Of a DNA stretch of 64,000 bases, positions 28,471 through 38,287 are shown piece after piece (position 1 is the stretch's first letter; every line of letters begins with the position of its first letter). The translations under genes and the position numbers were made by a program. The stretch is from positions 1 to 64,000 of the forward strand of contig JAKFWF010000019.1 of assembly GCA_021730785.1 (NCBI GenBank). The letters run 5' to 3'. The stretch comes from Hyphomicrobiaceae bacterium (GTDB lineage: Bacteria; Pseudomonadota; Alphaproteobacteria; Rhizobiales; Hyphomicrobiaceae). The notes under the pieces are model-generated. The model was given only the letters and a program-made list of their open reading frames with translations. It was not told where the DNA came from and searched no databases.

Positions 28471-29240
28471 ACTCCAACGATGAGGCCTGGCACCCGTTGC
28501 TGGCTGAACTCGACGCTTGGCATGCGGGTGGCCGCCTCGCCACATTGTGGTGGCGTGACGACGATGCGGTCGCTCCGACGCCAGCCCTCGACCGCATGCT
28601 CAGGCTGGTCGAACGCTTCCGGGTGCCGCTGGGGCTGGCCGTCATTCCAGCGCGGCTGACAGCTGACCTGGCGTCCCATCTTCGCGATCTGCCGCTGGTA
28701 TCGGTTTTGCAGCACGGGTACCTGCATCGCAACTACGCGACTGCAGGCGAGCGTGCAGCCGAGTTCGGTGCCCAACGGCCGCTGGAGCTGCGGTTGCGTG
28801 AGACCAGTGAGGGCCGGCGCATCCTTGAGCAGTTCCAGCATGCCGTGCCGATCTTTGTGCCACCCTGGAACCGCTATGACCGCGCGATCGCGCCTGGACT
28901 TGCCCAGCAAGGACTGCGTGCCGTGTCTGCATTTGCTGCATCTGAGCAACTATCGGGCAAGATTTGCGAGTGCAATTGTCAAGTGGACATAATAAGTTGG
29001 CGCATCACGCGGGGGTTTGCCGGATTGGACAAAACAGTGAGAAAACTCACCGAGCACTTGCGGGCGCGCCGTTTGGGCGAGCTGCCTATCGAGCAGGCAA
29101 CGGGTGTTCTGTCGCATCATCTGGACCATGACGATGGGTGCTGGGAATTTCTGGAAGCCGTGTTTGCTCGGACCGTTACGCATCCAGCTGCCAAGTGGAT
29201 CACGCCGATGGACGCCGTGGCACGGATCGAGAGCCCATGA
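28467..29240 (+). CDS. Polysaccharide deacetylase-type protein
   Basis: 257 residues with a NodB-like TIM barrel. The metal-site motifs are recognisable: WWRDDDAVAP (motif 1 aspartates), LQHGYLHRN (motif 2 H-x3-H) and FVPPWNRYD (motif 3, where the usual Arg is replaced by Val). C-terminal segment LSHHLDHDDGCWEFLE holds more histidines. It probably removes N-acetyl groups from the product of the four preceding transferases. Its ATG overlaps the preceding stop, and its own stop overlaps the start of the ABC transporter ATPase, an unusual junction. Confidence 0.85.
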   Translation: MNSNDEAWHPLLAELDAWHAGGRLATLWWRDDDAVAPTPALDRMLRLVERFRVPLGLAVIPARLTADLASHLRDLPLVSVLQHGYLHRNYATAGERAAEFGAQRPLELRLRETSEGRRILEQFQHAVPIFVPPWNRYDRAIAPGLAQQGLRAVSAFAASEQLSGKICECNCQVDIISWRITRGFAGLDKTVRKLTEHLRARRLGELPIEQATGVLSHHLDHDDGCWEFLEAVFARTVTHPAAKWITPMDAVARIESP

Positions 29241-31141
29241 TTGCACCCACAAGCAAGCCGCGCACCAATATCCTCGAGGTCCGCAATCTGCGGGTGGCTT
29301 TCGATACGCCTGGTGGCGCGATCCATGCCCTGCGCGGTATCGATTTTCGCATTACCGAGCGCGAGACCGTGGCGCTCGTCGGCGAAAGCGGATCGGGCAA
29401 GAGCGTCACCGCCCAGGTGCTTATGGGATTGCTGCCGAAAGTCGCCCGGATCAGTTCGGGCGAGGCGCTGTTCCGCGATCCCAAGACCGGCACCGTCACC
29501 GACCTGGCCAAGCTGTCGCCAGCGACCGCAGAGTTCCGAGCAATCCGTGGCGGGCGCATCTCGATCGTATTCCAGGAACCGATGACGTCGATGTCGCCGC
29601 TGCACCGCGTCGGCGCCCAGATCCAGGAGGCGCTGGAACTGCACGACAACGTCACGGGCGCGGCGGCTAAGGCGCGCGTCATCGACATGCTGCGGCTGGT
29701 GCGCTTCCCCGATCCCGAGCGCGGCTACAAGAGCTACACGTTCGAGCTGTCGGGCGGTCTGCGGCAGCGGGCGATGATCGCGATGGCGCTGGTGTGCAAT
29801 CCGGCGCTGCTGGTGGCGGACGAGCCGACGACGGCGCTCGACGTGACGGTGCAAGCCCAGGTGCTCGGTTTGATCCGGGACTTGCAGCGAGAGCTCGGTA
29901 TGTCGGTGCTGATGATCACGCACGACATGGGCGTGGTCGCCAACATGGCCGACGAAGTGGTGGTGCTCTATCGCGGCGAGGTGATGGAGGCGGGCACGGC
30001 GGACGACATTTTCCGCTCCCCCCGACACGCCTATCTGAAGGCGCTGATGGGGGCGGTGCCCCGCATCGATGCCGACCCGGCGACTCGCCTGATGCCGCTG
30101 GCAAGCCCGGACGAGGGAGTGCCGGCCACGCTGGCGAAGCAGCGGCCGGTGGTACGCCCCGATGCGCCGCCGCTGCTGACGGTCAAGGATCTGGTCAAGA
30201 CCTACAGCATCCACGCGGAGAGTTTCGGCTTGAAGAAGACGGCGGCCAGGGTCGTCAAGGCGGTGTCGGGCGTCAGCTTTACCATCAATGACGGCGAATG
30301 CCTCGGTCTCGTTGGCGAAAGTGGATGCGGCAAGACCACCGTGTCGAAGATGATCATCGGCGCAGTGCCCGTCGACAGTGGCTCGGTGCTGTACCAGGAC
30401 GGCGACAGTTCGGTCGATCTTGCTGTCATGAATGATGCGGCGCGCAGCGCCTATCGCCGCCGCATGCAGTACATTTTCCAGGATCCGCAAGGCTCGCTCA
30501 ACCCGCGCATGACGGTGCTCGATGCCGTCTCGGAGCCGCTCAAGGTCCAGGGCATTGGCGACAAGGCCTCGCAGCGGGCGCGAGTCGAGGAGCTGCTCGG
30601 CCTGGTCGGCGTTGACCCTCGCTTTCTCAACCGCTACCCGCACAGCTTCTCCGGCGGCCAGAAGCAGCGGCTCGGCGTGGCCCGCGCGCTGACGCTCGAA
30701 CCGAAGCTGCTGCTGCTCGATGAACCGGTGTCGGCGCTCGATGTGTCGACGCAGGCGCAGGTGCTGAACCTGCTCAATGATCTGCGGGCCAACCTGGGCT
30801 TGACCTACCTGTTCATCTCGCACAACCTTGCCGTGGTGAATTATGTTGCCGATCGGGTCGCCGTCATGTGTGCCGGCCGTCTGGTCGAGGTTGCGCCGCG
30901 GCGCGCGCTGTTTGCCGATCCGCGGCACCCCTATACTCGGGCATTGCTTGCGTCCGCGCCGTCACCTGATCTTGATCGCCGCCTCGATTTCGAGCTGATC
31001 CGCGACGGGGCGGCGACCGACCCAGGTAAATGGCCGGCGCCATTCGATGATCGCGAGGGTGTCGCGAACGAACTCGTCGAAGTCGGGCCTGGCCATTTCG
31101 TCCGTGCCCGCGTCGACGCCAAGGTCAAGGAGCTGGTGTGA
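29237..31141 (+). CDS. Dpp/Opp-type ABC transporter, fused double ATPase
   Basis: 634 residues containing two complete ATPase halves. The first has Walker A GESGSGKS (about residues 49-56), signature LSGGLRQR and Walker B LLVADEPTTALD; the second has GESGCGKTT (about residue 359), FSGGQKQR and LLLLDEPVSALD. This DppD-DppF fusion drives uptake of peptides or oligosaccharides. Its ATG overlaps the deacetylase stop (ATGA at 29237-29240), so it is translated together with the glycan operon. The C-terminal part carries the oligopeptide-type tail (HPYTRALLASAP). Confidence 0.95.
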   Translation: MIAPTSKPRTNILEVRNLRVAFDTPGGAIHALRGIDFRITERETVALVGESGSGKSVTAQVLMGLLPKVARISSGEALFRDPKTGTVTDLAKLSPATAEFRAIRGGRISIVFQEPMTSMSPLHRVGAQIQEALELHDNVTGAAAKARVIDMLRLVRFPDPERGYKSYTFELSGGLRQRAMIAMALVCNPALLVADEPTTALDVTVQAQVLGLIRDLQRELGMSVLMITHDMGVVANMADEVVVLYRGEVMEAGTADDIFRSPRHAYLKALMGAVPRIDADPATRLMPLASPDEGVPATLAKQRPVVRPDAPPLLTVKDLVKTYSIHAESFGLKKTAARVVKAVSGVSFTINDGECLGLVGESGCGKTTVSKMIIGAVPVDSGSVLYQDGDSSVDLAVMNDAARSAYRRRMQYIFQDPQGSLNPRMTVLDAVSEPLKVQGIGDKASQRARVEELLGLVGVDPRFLNRYPHSFSGGQKQRLGVARALTLEPKLLLLDEPVSALDVSTQAQVLNLLNDLRANLGLTYLFISHNLAVVNYVADRVAVMCAGRLVEVAPRRALFADPRHPYTRALLASAPSPDLDRRLDFELIRDGAATDPGKWPAPFDDREGVANELVEVGPGHFVRARVDAKVKELV

Positions 31142-33189
31142 TGGCCGCCAAATTCGCAAGGTTCCTAGGTTGGGTTAGGACGCCCTGTCACGACCGTAAC
31201 CCGACAACTTCCGGGACTGCCCGCGGAATGTCGAATTGCGACCGGCACGGTGGGCGGGCCAGCCCAACCTGCGGTCAGTTCGCGCTTGCCGCCTGCCTAA
31301 CGCTGGCCCTTGCCACCTCCGCCCACGCGCAGAAGCCGCTCGTCGATTCGCCTCTGTTTGCCGAACGGCTCAAGTCCACCAAAGAAGATAAGCTGCCGCC
31401 GATCGAGAAGCGGGTGCCTGTGGAACCCCTGATCGTCACCTTCGACGGCAAGACGACGACGGCGGGTCGGCACGGCGGCATGATGACCCAGCTCATGGAG
31501 CGTTCCAGCGACATCAAGCGCATGTCGGCCTACGGCTATGCCCGCCTCGTCGGGTACACGCCGAAATACGAGGTCGTGCCCGATATCCTCAAATCCGTCG
31601 ATGTGAAGGAAGGGCGCGAGTTCACCTTCGTCCTGCGCAAGGGCCACAAATGGTCGGATGGCGCGCCCTTCACCACCGAGGACTTCCGCTATTGGTGGGA
31701 GGACATGGTGACGAACAAGGAACTCACTCCGGAAAGTCCGCCCAAGGAAATGCGGGTCGACGGCAAGCCGGCCAAGGTCGAAGTCATCGACAAGGAGACG
31801 ATCCGCTATACCTGGGAAGGGCCGAACCCGTTTTTCCTGCCGGCATTGGCCGCTGCCTCGCCGTTCATGATCTACCGGCCGGCGCACTACCTGAAGCGGT
31901 TCCACAAGCGCTACACCAAGGCCGACAAGCTCGAAGAGCAGATCAAGAAGCGCAAACGCCGCGACTGGGTCGACCTGCACTACAACCGTGACCGCACGGC
32001 TCGCCTCGACAACCCCGACATCCCCGTGCTCGATCCCTGGATCAACACCACGCAATCTCCGTCCGAGCGCTTCATCTTCGAGCGCAACCCGTACTACCAT
32101 CGGGTCGACGAGAACGGATTGCAGCTGCCCTACGTGGATCACATCGCGGTGACGATTGCCGCCTCCAAGCTGATCGCCGCCAAGGTTGGTGCCGGTGAAG
32201 CCGAACTTCAGGCACGTGCATTGCAGTTCAACAACTATACGGTGTTGAAGCGCAGCGAAGCGCGGCAGGATTACAAGGTCCGCCTGTGGCGCAATGCGCG
32301 CGGCTCGCAGATCGCGCTGTACCCGAACCTGAACACCAACGACGCCGGCTGGCGCGAGTTGTTACGCGAGGTGCGCTTCCGGCGTGCCCTGTCGCTCGCC
32401 ATCGACCGGCGCGAGATCAACCAGGTGATTTACTTTGGCCTCGCCCGCGAAAGCGCGAACACGATGATGCTGGAAAGTCCGCTCTACAAACCCGAGATGC
32501 AGAGCATGTGGTCGAAGTTCGACCTCCCCCAGGCCAACAAGCTGCTCGACGAGCTGGGGTTACTGCAGCGTGACAGCCGAGGCATCCGCCTGATGAAGGA
32601 TGGCCGTCCGGTCGAGATCATCGTCGAGACGGCGGGCGAAGGCGCGGAGCACTCGGACGTCCTCGAACTCGTGCGTGATACCTGGGCCAAGGCCGGGGTT
32701 TCGCTCTTCATCAAGCCGCAAATCCGCGAGGTTATGAGCCGCCGCGTGAAGGCGGGAGCGGCCGTCATGTCGGTGTTCTTCGGTGTCGACAGCGGCGTCG
32801 CCAATGCCGATACGCCGCCGATGGAATTTGCGCCGACGCTCGAGACGCAGCTGCAATGGCCGCAGTGGGGCATGCACTACACCTCGAGCGGGCACAGCGG
32901 CGTGAAGGCCGATATGCCGGAGGCGATTCGTCTGTCCGAACTGTACCACAACTGGTCGGTCGCCAAGTCGACGGACGAGCGCCGGGACATCTGGCAGGAG
33001 ATGCTCAACATCTACGCCGAGAACGTGTTTTCGATCGGTATGATCAATGCCGTGCCGCAGCCGGTGGTGATTTCGAACAAGGTGCGCAACGTGCCGGACA
33101 CTGCGCTTTACTCCTGGGAGCCGGGCGGCCATTTCGGCGTTTACCGGCCTGACCAATTCTGGCTCGTCGAATTGAAACAGGGTTCCTGA
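31141..33189 (+). CDS. ABC transporter periplasmic solute-binding protein, SBP_bac_5 family
   Basis: 682 residues, long for the family (usually 500-600). The signal-peptide core is FALAACLTLALATSAHA-Q. The mature part has the SBP_bac_5 hallmarks KGHKWSDGAPFTTEDFRYWW, NPYYHRVDENGLQLPYVD and VRFRRALSLAIDRREINQVI. The start is open: ATG 31141 overlaps the ATPase stop as TGATG and gives an n-region of about 45 residues; ATG 31228 would give an ordinary 33-residue signal. It binds peptide-like or oligosaccharide solutes. Confidence 0.92.
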   Translation: MAAKFARFLGWVRTPCHDRNPTTSGTARGMSNCDRHGGRASPTCGQFALAACLTLALATSAHAQKPLVDSPLFAERLKSTKEDKLPPIEKRVPVEPLIVTFDGKTTTAGRHGGMMTQLMERSSDIKRMSAYGYARLVGYTPKYEVVPDILKSVDVKEGREFTFVLRKGHKWSDGAPFTTEDFRYWWEDMVTNKELTPESPPKEMRVDGKPAKVEVIDKETIRYTWEGPNPFFLPALAAASPFMIYRPAHYLKRFHKRYTKADKLEEQIKKRKRRDWVDLHYNRDRTARLDNPDIPVLDPWINTTQSPSERFIFERNPYYHRVDENGLQLPYVDHIAVTIAASKLIAAKVGAGEAELQARALQFNNYTVLKRSEARQDYKVRLWRNARGSQIALYPNLNTNDAGWRELLREVRFRRALSLAIDRREINQVIYFGLARESANTMMLESPLYKPEMQSMWSKFDLPQANKLLDELGLLQRDSRGIRLMKDGRPVEIIVETAGEGAEHSDVLELVRDTWAKAGVSLFIKPQIREVMSRRVKAGAAVMSVFFGVDSGVANADTPPMEFAPTLETQLQWPQWGMHYTSSGHSGVKADMPEAIRLSELYHNWSVAKSTDERRDIWQEMLNIYAENVFSIGMINAVPQPVVISNKVRNVPDTALYSWEPGGHFGVYRPDQFWLVELKQGS

Positions 33190-33190
33190 C

Positions 33191-34174
33191 ATGTTGCGCT
33201 ATTTGATCAAGCGACTGATTACGATGATGGTGACGCTGGCCATCATTTCGGTTCTCGTATTCGTCGTCATCAAGCTGCCGCCCGGCGACTACATGACGAC
33301 CTACATCGAGGAACTGCGGGCCCAGGGCGAGCAGGTCGATCAGGCGCGCATCGAATTTCTGCGCAAGCGCTATGGTCTCGATCAACCGGGCTGGCGGCAG
33401 TATCTGACGTGGGCGGTCGGACTGCTGCACGGCGATCTCGGCTGGTCTTTCGAATACGATCAACCGGTGAACAAGCTGATCGGCGAGACGCTGTTGCTGA
33501 CCATCATTCTGAAATTTGCGACCATTTTCTTCATCTATGCGGTTGCTTTCCCTGTCGGCGTTTACTCGGCGACGCACCAGTACAGCTGGAGCGACCACGG
33601 GCTGACATTTCTCGGCTTCCTTGGCATTGCGATCCCAAATTTCCTGTTCGCACTGATGATCCTGTATGCCGCGAACGTGTGGTTCGGCACGTCGATCGGC
33701 GGGCTGATGGATCCAAGCTACATCGACAAGCCCTGGAGTTGGGGTAAGGCAATGTCCGTACTCGAACACCTGTGGGCGCCGGTGCTGGTGATCGGCATCA
33801 CCGGCACGGCCGGCATGATCCGCCGGCTGCGCGCCAACCTGCTCGATGAACTGCAAAAGCAGTATGTGACGACCGCGCGCGCCAAGGGCATGTCCGAGCG
33901 CCGGCTGCTGCTACGCTACCCTATGCGCGTCGCCTTGAACCCGTTCATAGCCGACGTCGGGTCGCTGTTGCCGCAACTGGTCTCGGGCGCAGTGATCGTT
34001 TCGGTGGTGATGAGTTTGCCGACCAGCGGGCCGCTGCTGCTGTCGGCGCTGCAGTCGCAGGATACCTACCTCGCGGGCTCGTTCCTGATGTTCCTGGCGA
34101 CACTGACCGTGGTCGGCATGTTTCTCTCGGACGTAGCGCTCGCCATTCTCGACCCCCGAATCCGGCTGGAGTGA
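33191..34174 (+). CDS. ABC transporter permease, DppB type
   Basis: 327 residues with six membrane helices. The N-terminal RYLIKRLITMMVTLAIISVL and LRKRYGLDQP, and the EAA-like loop YVTTARAKGMSERRLLLRYP, match DppB/OppB permeases. It starts one base after the binding-protein stop. It pairs with the DppC-type permease that follows to form the channel. Confidence 0.95.
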   Translation: MLRYLIKRLITMMVTLAIISVLVFVVIKLPPGDYMTTYIEELRAQGEQVDQARIEFLRKRYGLDQPGWRQYLTWAVGLLHGDLGWSFEYDQPVNKLIGETLLLTIILKFATIFFIYAVAFPVGVYSATHQYSWSDHGLTFLGFLGIAIPNFLFALMILYAANVWFGTSIGGLMDPSYIDKPWSWGKAMSVLEHLWAPVLVIGITGTAGMIRRLRANLLDELQKQYVTTARAKGMSERRLLLRYPMRVALNPFIADVGSLLPQLVSGAVIVSVVMSLPTSGPLLLSALQSQDTYLAGSFLMFLATLTVVGMFLSDVALAILDPRIRLE

Positions 34175-34179
34175 GCGCC

Positions 34180-35370
34180 ATGCAGGATACCGCGCCGCAT
34201 ATTCCCGCCATCGCGCCGGCCGATCGGCTGCCGCATTTCGTTTCCACCGCGCCGTTCGAGCCCGGCCAGGCGGTGCCGATGAGCGCTGCCCTTGAAGATT
34301 ACTACACGGCGTCCGCGACCAAGATGATGTGGTGGCGCTTCCGCCGGCACAAGGTTGCCGTGTTTTCCGGCGTGGCGCTGTTGATTGCGTATTTCATGAT
34401 CCTGTTCGTCGAGATGATCGCCCCCTACGGCCTCGATCGGCGCAATACCGACTTCATCTACGCGCCGCCGCAGGGGCTCCACCTGTTCCATGAGGGCAGG
34501 CTGGTGGGTCCGTTCGTGTATCCACTGAAATACAGTCTCGATCTGCAGACCTTGAAGCGCAACTACACGCCGGACCAGACCAGGCCGCAGCCGGTGAGGT
34601 TCTTCTGCAAAGGCGATGACTACACCTACCTCGGACTGATCTCCGGCAACTTCCACTTCATGTGCCCGCCGCGGGACGGCACGATGTACCTGATGGGCAC
34701 CGACCGCCTCGGGCGCGACCTGTTTTCCCGTCTCTCCTATGGAGCGCGCATTTCGCTGACGATCGGGCTGGTCGGCATCACCGTGTCGTTCCTCCTCGGC
34801 ATCACGATCGGCGGCATCGCCGGCTTCTTCGGCGGCTGGGTCGACAACGTGGTGCAGCGCGTGATCGAGATTTTGCGCTCGATCCCCGAGCTGCCGCTAT
34901 GGCTCGCCCTGTCCGCCGCACTCCCCGCCAATTGGAGCCCGATTCTCGTCTACTTTGGCATCACCATCATCTTGGGGCTGCTCGAATGGCCGGGACTGGC
35001 GCGCGCGGTGCGCTCGAAGCTGCTGTCGCTCAGGCAGGAGGACTATGCCGTTGCGTCACGCCTGATGGGGGCGAAGCCGCCACATATCATTGCCCGCCAC
35101 CTGCTGCCGAACTTCATGAGCCACCTGATCGCTTCCGCGACGCTCGCCATTCCAGCGATGATCCTCGGCGAAACGGCGCTGAGCTTCCTCGGGCTCGGCC
35201 TGCGTCCGCCGGTGACGAGCTGGGGCGTGCTGCTGTCGGAAGCCCAGAACATCGAGTCGATCGCACTCTATCCCTGGCTACTGATCCCGATGATCCCAGT
35301 GATCATCACCACGCTGGCCTTCAACTTCCTGGGCGATGGCCTGCGCGACGCGGCCGATCCCTACAATTGA
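34180..35370 (+). CDS. ABC transporter permease, DppC type, with enlarged periplasmic loop
   Basis: 396 residues, longer than usual (about 300). After the first helix (VALLIAYFMILFVEMIAPYG, about residues 65-84) there is a periplasmic segment of about 85 residues before the family motif LMGTDRLGRDLFSRL (about 171-185); this is normally 15-30 residues. The EAA-like loop is YAVASRLMGAKPPHIIARHL. ATG 34180 has GGAG eight bases upstream; a GTG at 34171 overlapping the previous stop is possible. The long loop may contact the large binding protein. Confidence 0.92.
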   Translation: MQDTAPHIPAIAPADRLPHFVSTAPFEPGQAVPMSAALEDYYTASATKMMWWRFRRHKVAVFSGVALLIAYFMILFVEMIAPYGLDRRNTDFIYAPPQGLHLFHEGRLVGPFVYPLKYSLDLQTLKRNYTPDQTRPQPVRFFCKGDDYTYLGLISGNFHFMCPPRDGTMYLMGTDRLGRDLFSRLSYGARISLTIGLVGITVSFLLGITIGGIAGFFGGWVDNVVQRVIEILRSIPELPLWLALSAALPANWSPILVYFGITIILGLLEWPGLARAVRSKLLSLRQEDYAVASRLMGAKPPHIIARHLLPNFMSHLIASATLAIPAMILGETALSFLGLGLRPPVTSWGVLLSEAQNIESIALYPWLLIPMIPVIITTLAFNFLGDGLRDAADPYN

Positions 35371-35511
35371 GACTCGAGACAGCAGCGGCTACAGCGCCAA
35401 CCGCAGCCGTTAACCGCGATACGGTGAAGGCGGTGTGTCACCTTGGGCCGGTGGCACAACACTTGTAGGTAGGCAGCAGGCCACCTCACGTGTGCGGATG
35501 CGTTTCGACCC

Positions 35512-36969
35512 ATGCAGCGACTGAACCCGGCGCCCGCGTCCTCGCGTCCACTTTGCGTCGATCTCGACGGAACGCTGGTGCGCACGGACACGCTTGTCGA
35601 AGCGCTCCTGCAACTCATTCGAAGCAACCCGCTCGTGCTGTTCTTGATGCCGGGGTGGCTGGCGTCGGGACTAGCGAGCTTCAAGCGCGAGGTCGCGCGC
35701 CGCCTGACGCTCGATCCGGCCGATCTGCCCTACGATGAAAAATTCCTCGAATTCCTGCGGGATGAGCGCGCCAAGGGGCGCACGCTCATTCTCGTCACCG
35801 CGGCCGACCGGGCCCAGGCTGAGCGGGTCGCTGCCCACCTGAAGCTGTTCGACGAGGTGATCGCCAGCGACGGGGTGAGGAACCTCAAGAGCGCGGCGAA
35901 GGCCAAGGTGCTGGTCGAGCGCTTCGGCATCGGCGGCTACGACTATGCCGGCAACGAGATGGCCGACATGGCCGTGTGGCGGCACGGCGACGGCGTCATC
36001 CTGGTCAACGCGGAGCCGAACGCCGCAGCCCGCATCAAGGCGGAGCGCGGCGTCGTGGCGGAGTTTGCCACCGTTTCACCGGGCACCGGACGATCGCCCT
36101 ATCTGGGGGCATTGCGGCCGCACCAGTGGCTCAAGAACGCGCTCGTGTTCGTGCCTTTGCTGCTATCGCACAAGCTGTTCGAGACCGGCGCCGTGTTGCA
36201 GGTCTCGCTGGCCTTTGTCGCCTTCTCGCTGACGGCGTCGGCGGTGTACCTGATCAACGATCTCGTCGACCTCAAGGAGGATCGCCGGCATCCGCGCAAG
36301 CGCAACCGGCCGTTCGCCAGCGGCGCCGTGCCGCTCGCCTGGGGACTGCTCATGGCGCCCCTATTGCTGGCCGCGGCCTGTCTCATCACGCTCGCGTTGC
36401 CGCTGCCGTTCGCCGGCATTCTGGCTGCCTACTTTGCAGCGACGCTCGCCTATTCGTTCTTTTTCAAGCGCACCATGCTGTTCGACGTCCTGGTGCTGGC
36501 TGGGCTCTATACGTTGCGCATCATCGCCGGCTCGGCTGCCCTCGACATTCCCCGCTCGTTCTGGCTGCTGGCCTTTTCGATCTTCCTGTTCTTTTCGCTG
36601 GCCCTCGTTAAGCGCTACATCGAGCTTGCCGACATGGGGCCGGGCGCCGACGCGCGCGAGCGGGGGCGAGGCTACCGCGCGGTCGATCTTGAGACACTGT
36701 CCCAGTTCGGGATCGGCAGCGGGCTGATGGCCGTGCTGGTGCTCGCCCTCTACATCGACAGCCCGACCGTGAAGGCGCTGTACCGCAACCCGGAAGTGAT
36801 CTGGCTGCTGTGCCCGCTGATGCTGTATCTCATCTGCCGGTTCTGGATTCTGGCGCGGCGCGGGGAAATGCACGACGATCCGATCATTTTTGCCATCCGT
36901 GACTGGCGCAGCCAGTATGTTGTGGCGATGGCTGGCGCCGTACTACTGGTTGCGATCCTGTGGCCATGA
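35512..36969 (+). CDS. HAD phosphatase-UbiA prenyltransferase fusion (decaprenyl-phosphate phosphoribosyltransferase type)
   Basis: 485 residues. The N-terminal HAD domain has CVDLDGTL (Asp 17, Asp 19) and a second motif (ILVTAADR) before residue 100. The C-terminal membrane part (about residue 195 on) has LRPHQWLKNALVFVPLLL and the UbiA metal motif NDLVDLKED (Asn 249 to Asp 257), the pattern of DPPR synthase rather than ubiquinone synthesis. This would load phosphoribose onto polyprenyl phosphate and then remove the 5-phosphate. A fused phosphatase fits that two-step need. The gene starts a three-gene cluster. Confidence 0.88.
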   Translation: MQRLNPAPASSRPLCVDLDGTLVRTDTLVEALLQLIRSNPLVLFLMPGWLASGLASFKREVARRLTLDPADLPYDEKFLEFLRDERAKGRTLILVTAADRAQAERVAAHLKLFDEVIASDGVRNLKSAAKAKVLVERFGIGGYDYAGNEMADMAVWRHGDGVILVNAEPNAAARIKAERGVVAEFATVSPGTGRSPYLGALRPHQWLKNALVFVPLLLSHKLFETGAVLQVSLAFVAFSLTASAVYLINDLVDLKEDRRHPRKRNRPFASGAVPLAWGLLMAPLLLAAACLITLALPLPFAGILAAYFAATLAYSFFFKRTMLFDVLVLAGLYTLRIIAGSAALDIPRSFWLLAFSIFLFFSLALVKRYIELADMGPGADARERGRGYRAVDLETLSQFGIGSGLMAVLVLALYIDSPTVKALYRNPEVIWLLCPLMLYLICRFWILARRGEMHDDPIIFAIRDWRSQYVVAMAGAVLLVAILWP

Positions 36970-36979
36970 GTGCACGCCC

Positions 36980-38287
36980 ATGAGCCGATACCAGTCGTGG
37001 GGGCGCTACCCGAAGGTGCTGCAATCTGCTCGCGTCCTGGCGGGGAGTGGCGCGCGACTCGATCTCGCCGCGGGCGAGTGCGTTTTGCCGTTTGGCAATG
37101 GCCGCAGCTATGGCGACAGCTGCCTCACGGGCGGCACGTTGCTCGACACCGCGAAACTCAATCGCATCATCGCGTTCGACACTGAAACGGGCGTCGTGCG
37201 CTGCGAAGCCGGACTGCTGCTGTGCGACCTGACGGCGGCCACGTTGCCGGCCGGCTGGTTCGTTGCGGTGACGCCAGGCACGCAGTACGTCACCATCGGC
37301 GGGGCGATCGCCAATGACGTGCATGGCAAGAACCATCACGTCCGCGGCACGTTCGGCGCCCACGTGCGGGCGTTCGAGCTGCTGCGCAGCGACGGCACAC
37401 GACGCGTCTGTTCGGCGACCGCCAATGCCGAGTTGTTCGCGGCCACCATCGGTGGGCTCGGACTGACGGGACTGATCAGCTGGGCTGAGATCCAGCTGAT
37501 GCCGGTCGCCTCCAGCACGATCGACCAGACCATTACGCCGTTTGCCAACCTGGCGGACTTCATGGAGCTTGCCGTCGCCTGCGATGCGACCCACGAATAC
37601 AGCGTCGCCTGGATCGACAGCCTCGCCAGCGGCGCCAACCTCGGGCGCGGTCTCTACATCAAGGGCAATCATGCGCGCGAGGCGGACGCGCGCGGGGCAG
37701 CCTCCTCCGGCCAGCGCCTGTCCGTGCCGTTCGAACTCCCGGTGCCGCTGATCGGCACCACCACGCTGCGGGCGTTCAACGCGCTCTATCGCCGGCAGAC
37801 GCTCGGCCGGGAAAAATCAGCCAGCGTCGGCTATCGGCCGTTCTTCTATCCGCTCGATGCGATCGGCGGCTGGAACCGTCTTTATGGCCCACGCGGGCTG
37901 TTGCAACACCAGTCGGTGGTGCCGCTTGGACCCGGGCTCAGCGTCGTCGCCGAACTGCTGGAACGCAGCCAGCGCGCCGGCTTCGGCTCGTTCCTCACTG
38001 TCCTCAAGGTGTTCGGCGCGAACGCGTCGCCTGGCCTGTTGTCATTCCCCATGCCCGGACTGACCTTGACGCTTGATTTTGCCAACAGCGGACCGGCGGT
38101 GTTCGCCCTGCTCGATCAGCTGGATGAGGTCGTGCTGGCGTCGGGCGGGCGGATCAATCCCTACAAGGATGCGCGCATGCGGCCTGCGACTTTCGCTGCC
38201 TCCTTCCCCGGGGTGTCGCAGTTTCGTGCCCACATCGACCCGGCGTTCTGCTCGTTGTTTTGGACACGCGTCGCAGGTGCCGCATGA
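36980..38287 (+). CDS. DprE1-like FAD-dependent oxidase
   Basis: 435 residues. The FAD-binding motif FGNGRSYGDSCL (about residues 38-49) is characteristic of DprE1-like polyprenylphosphoryl-ribose oxidases; TPGTQYVTIGGAIANDVHGK follows near residue 100. This enzyme oxidises the 2-hydroxyl of the ribose, the first half of epimerisation to arabinose. The usual partner reductase DprE2 is not adjacent. ATG 36980 is 10 bases after the UbiA-fusion stop. C-terminal PYKDARMRPATFAASFPG is typical of VAO-fold oxidases of this group. Confidence 0.9.
   Translation: MSRYQSWGRYPKVLQSARVLAGSGARLDLAAGECVLPFGNGRSYGDSCLTGGTLLDTAKLNRIIAFDTETGVVRCEAGLLLCDLTAATLPAGWFVAVTPGTQYVTIGGAIANDVHGKNHHVRGTFGAHVRAFELLRSDGTRRVCSATANAELFAATIGGLGLTGLISWAEIQLMPVASSTIDQTITPFANLADFMELAVACDATHEYSVAWIDSLASGANLGRGLYIKGNHAREADARGAASSGQRLSVPFELPVPLIGTTTLRAFNALYRRQTLGREKSASVGYRPFFYPLDAIGGWNRLYGPRGLLQHQSVVPLGPGLSVVAELLERSQRAGFGSFLTVLKVFGANASPGLLSFPMPGLTLTLDFANSGPAVFALLDQLDEVVLASGGRINPYKDARMRPATFAASFPGVSQFRAHIDPAFCSLFWTRVAGAA

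Noticed and set aside
29117-30928. A 603-codon open frame opposite the fused ABC ATPase
   Set aside because: Antisense shadow; the plus-strand gene has all ABC motifs.
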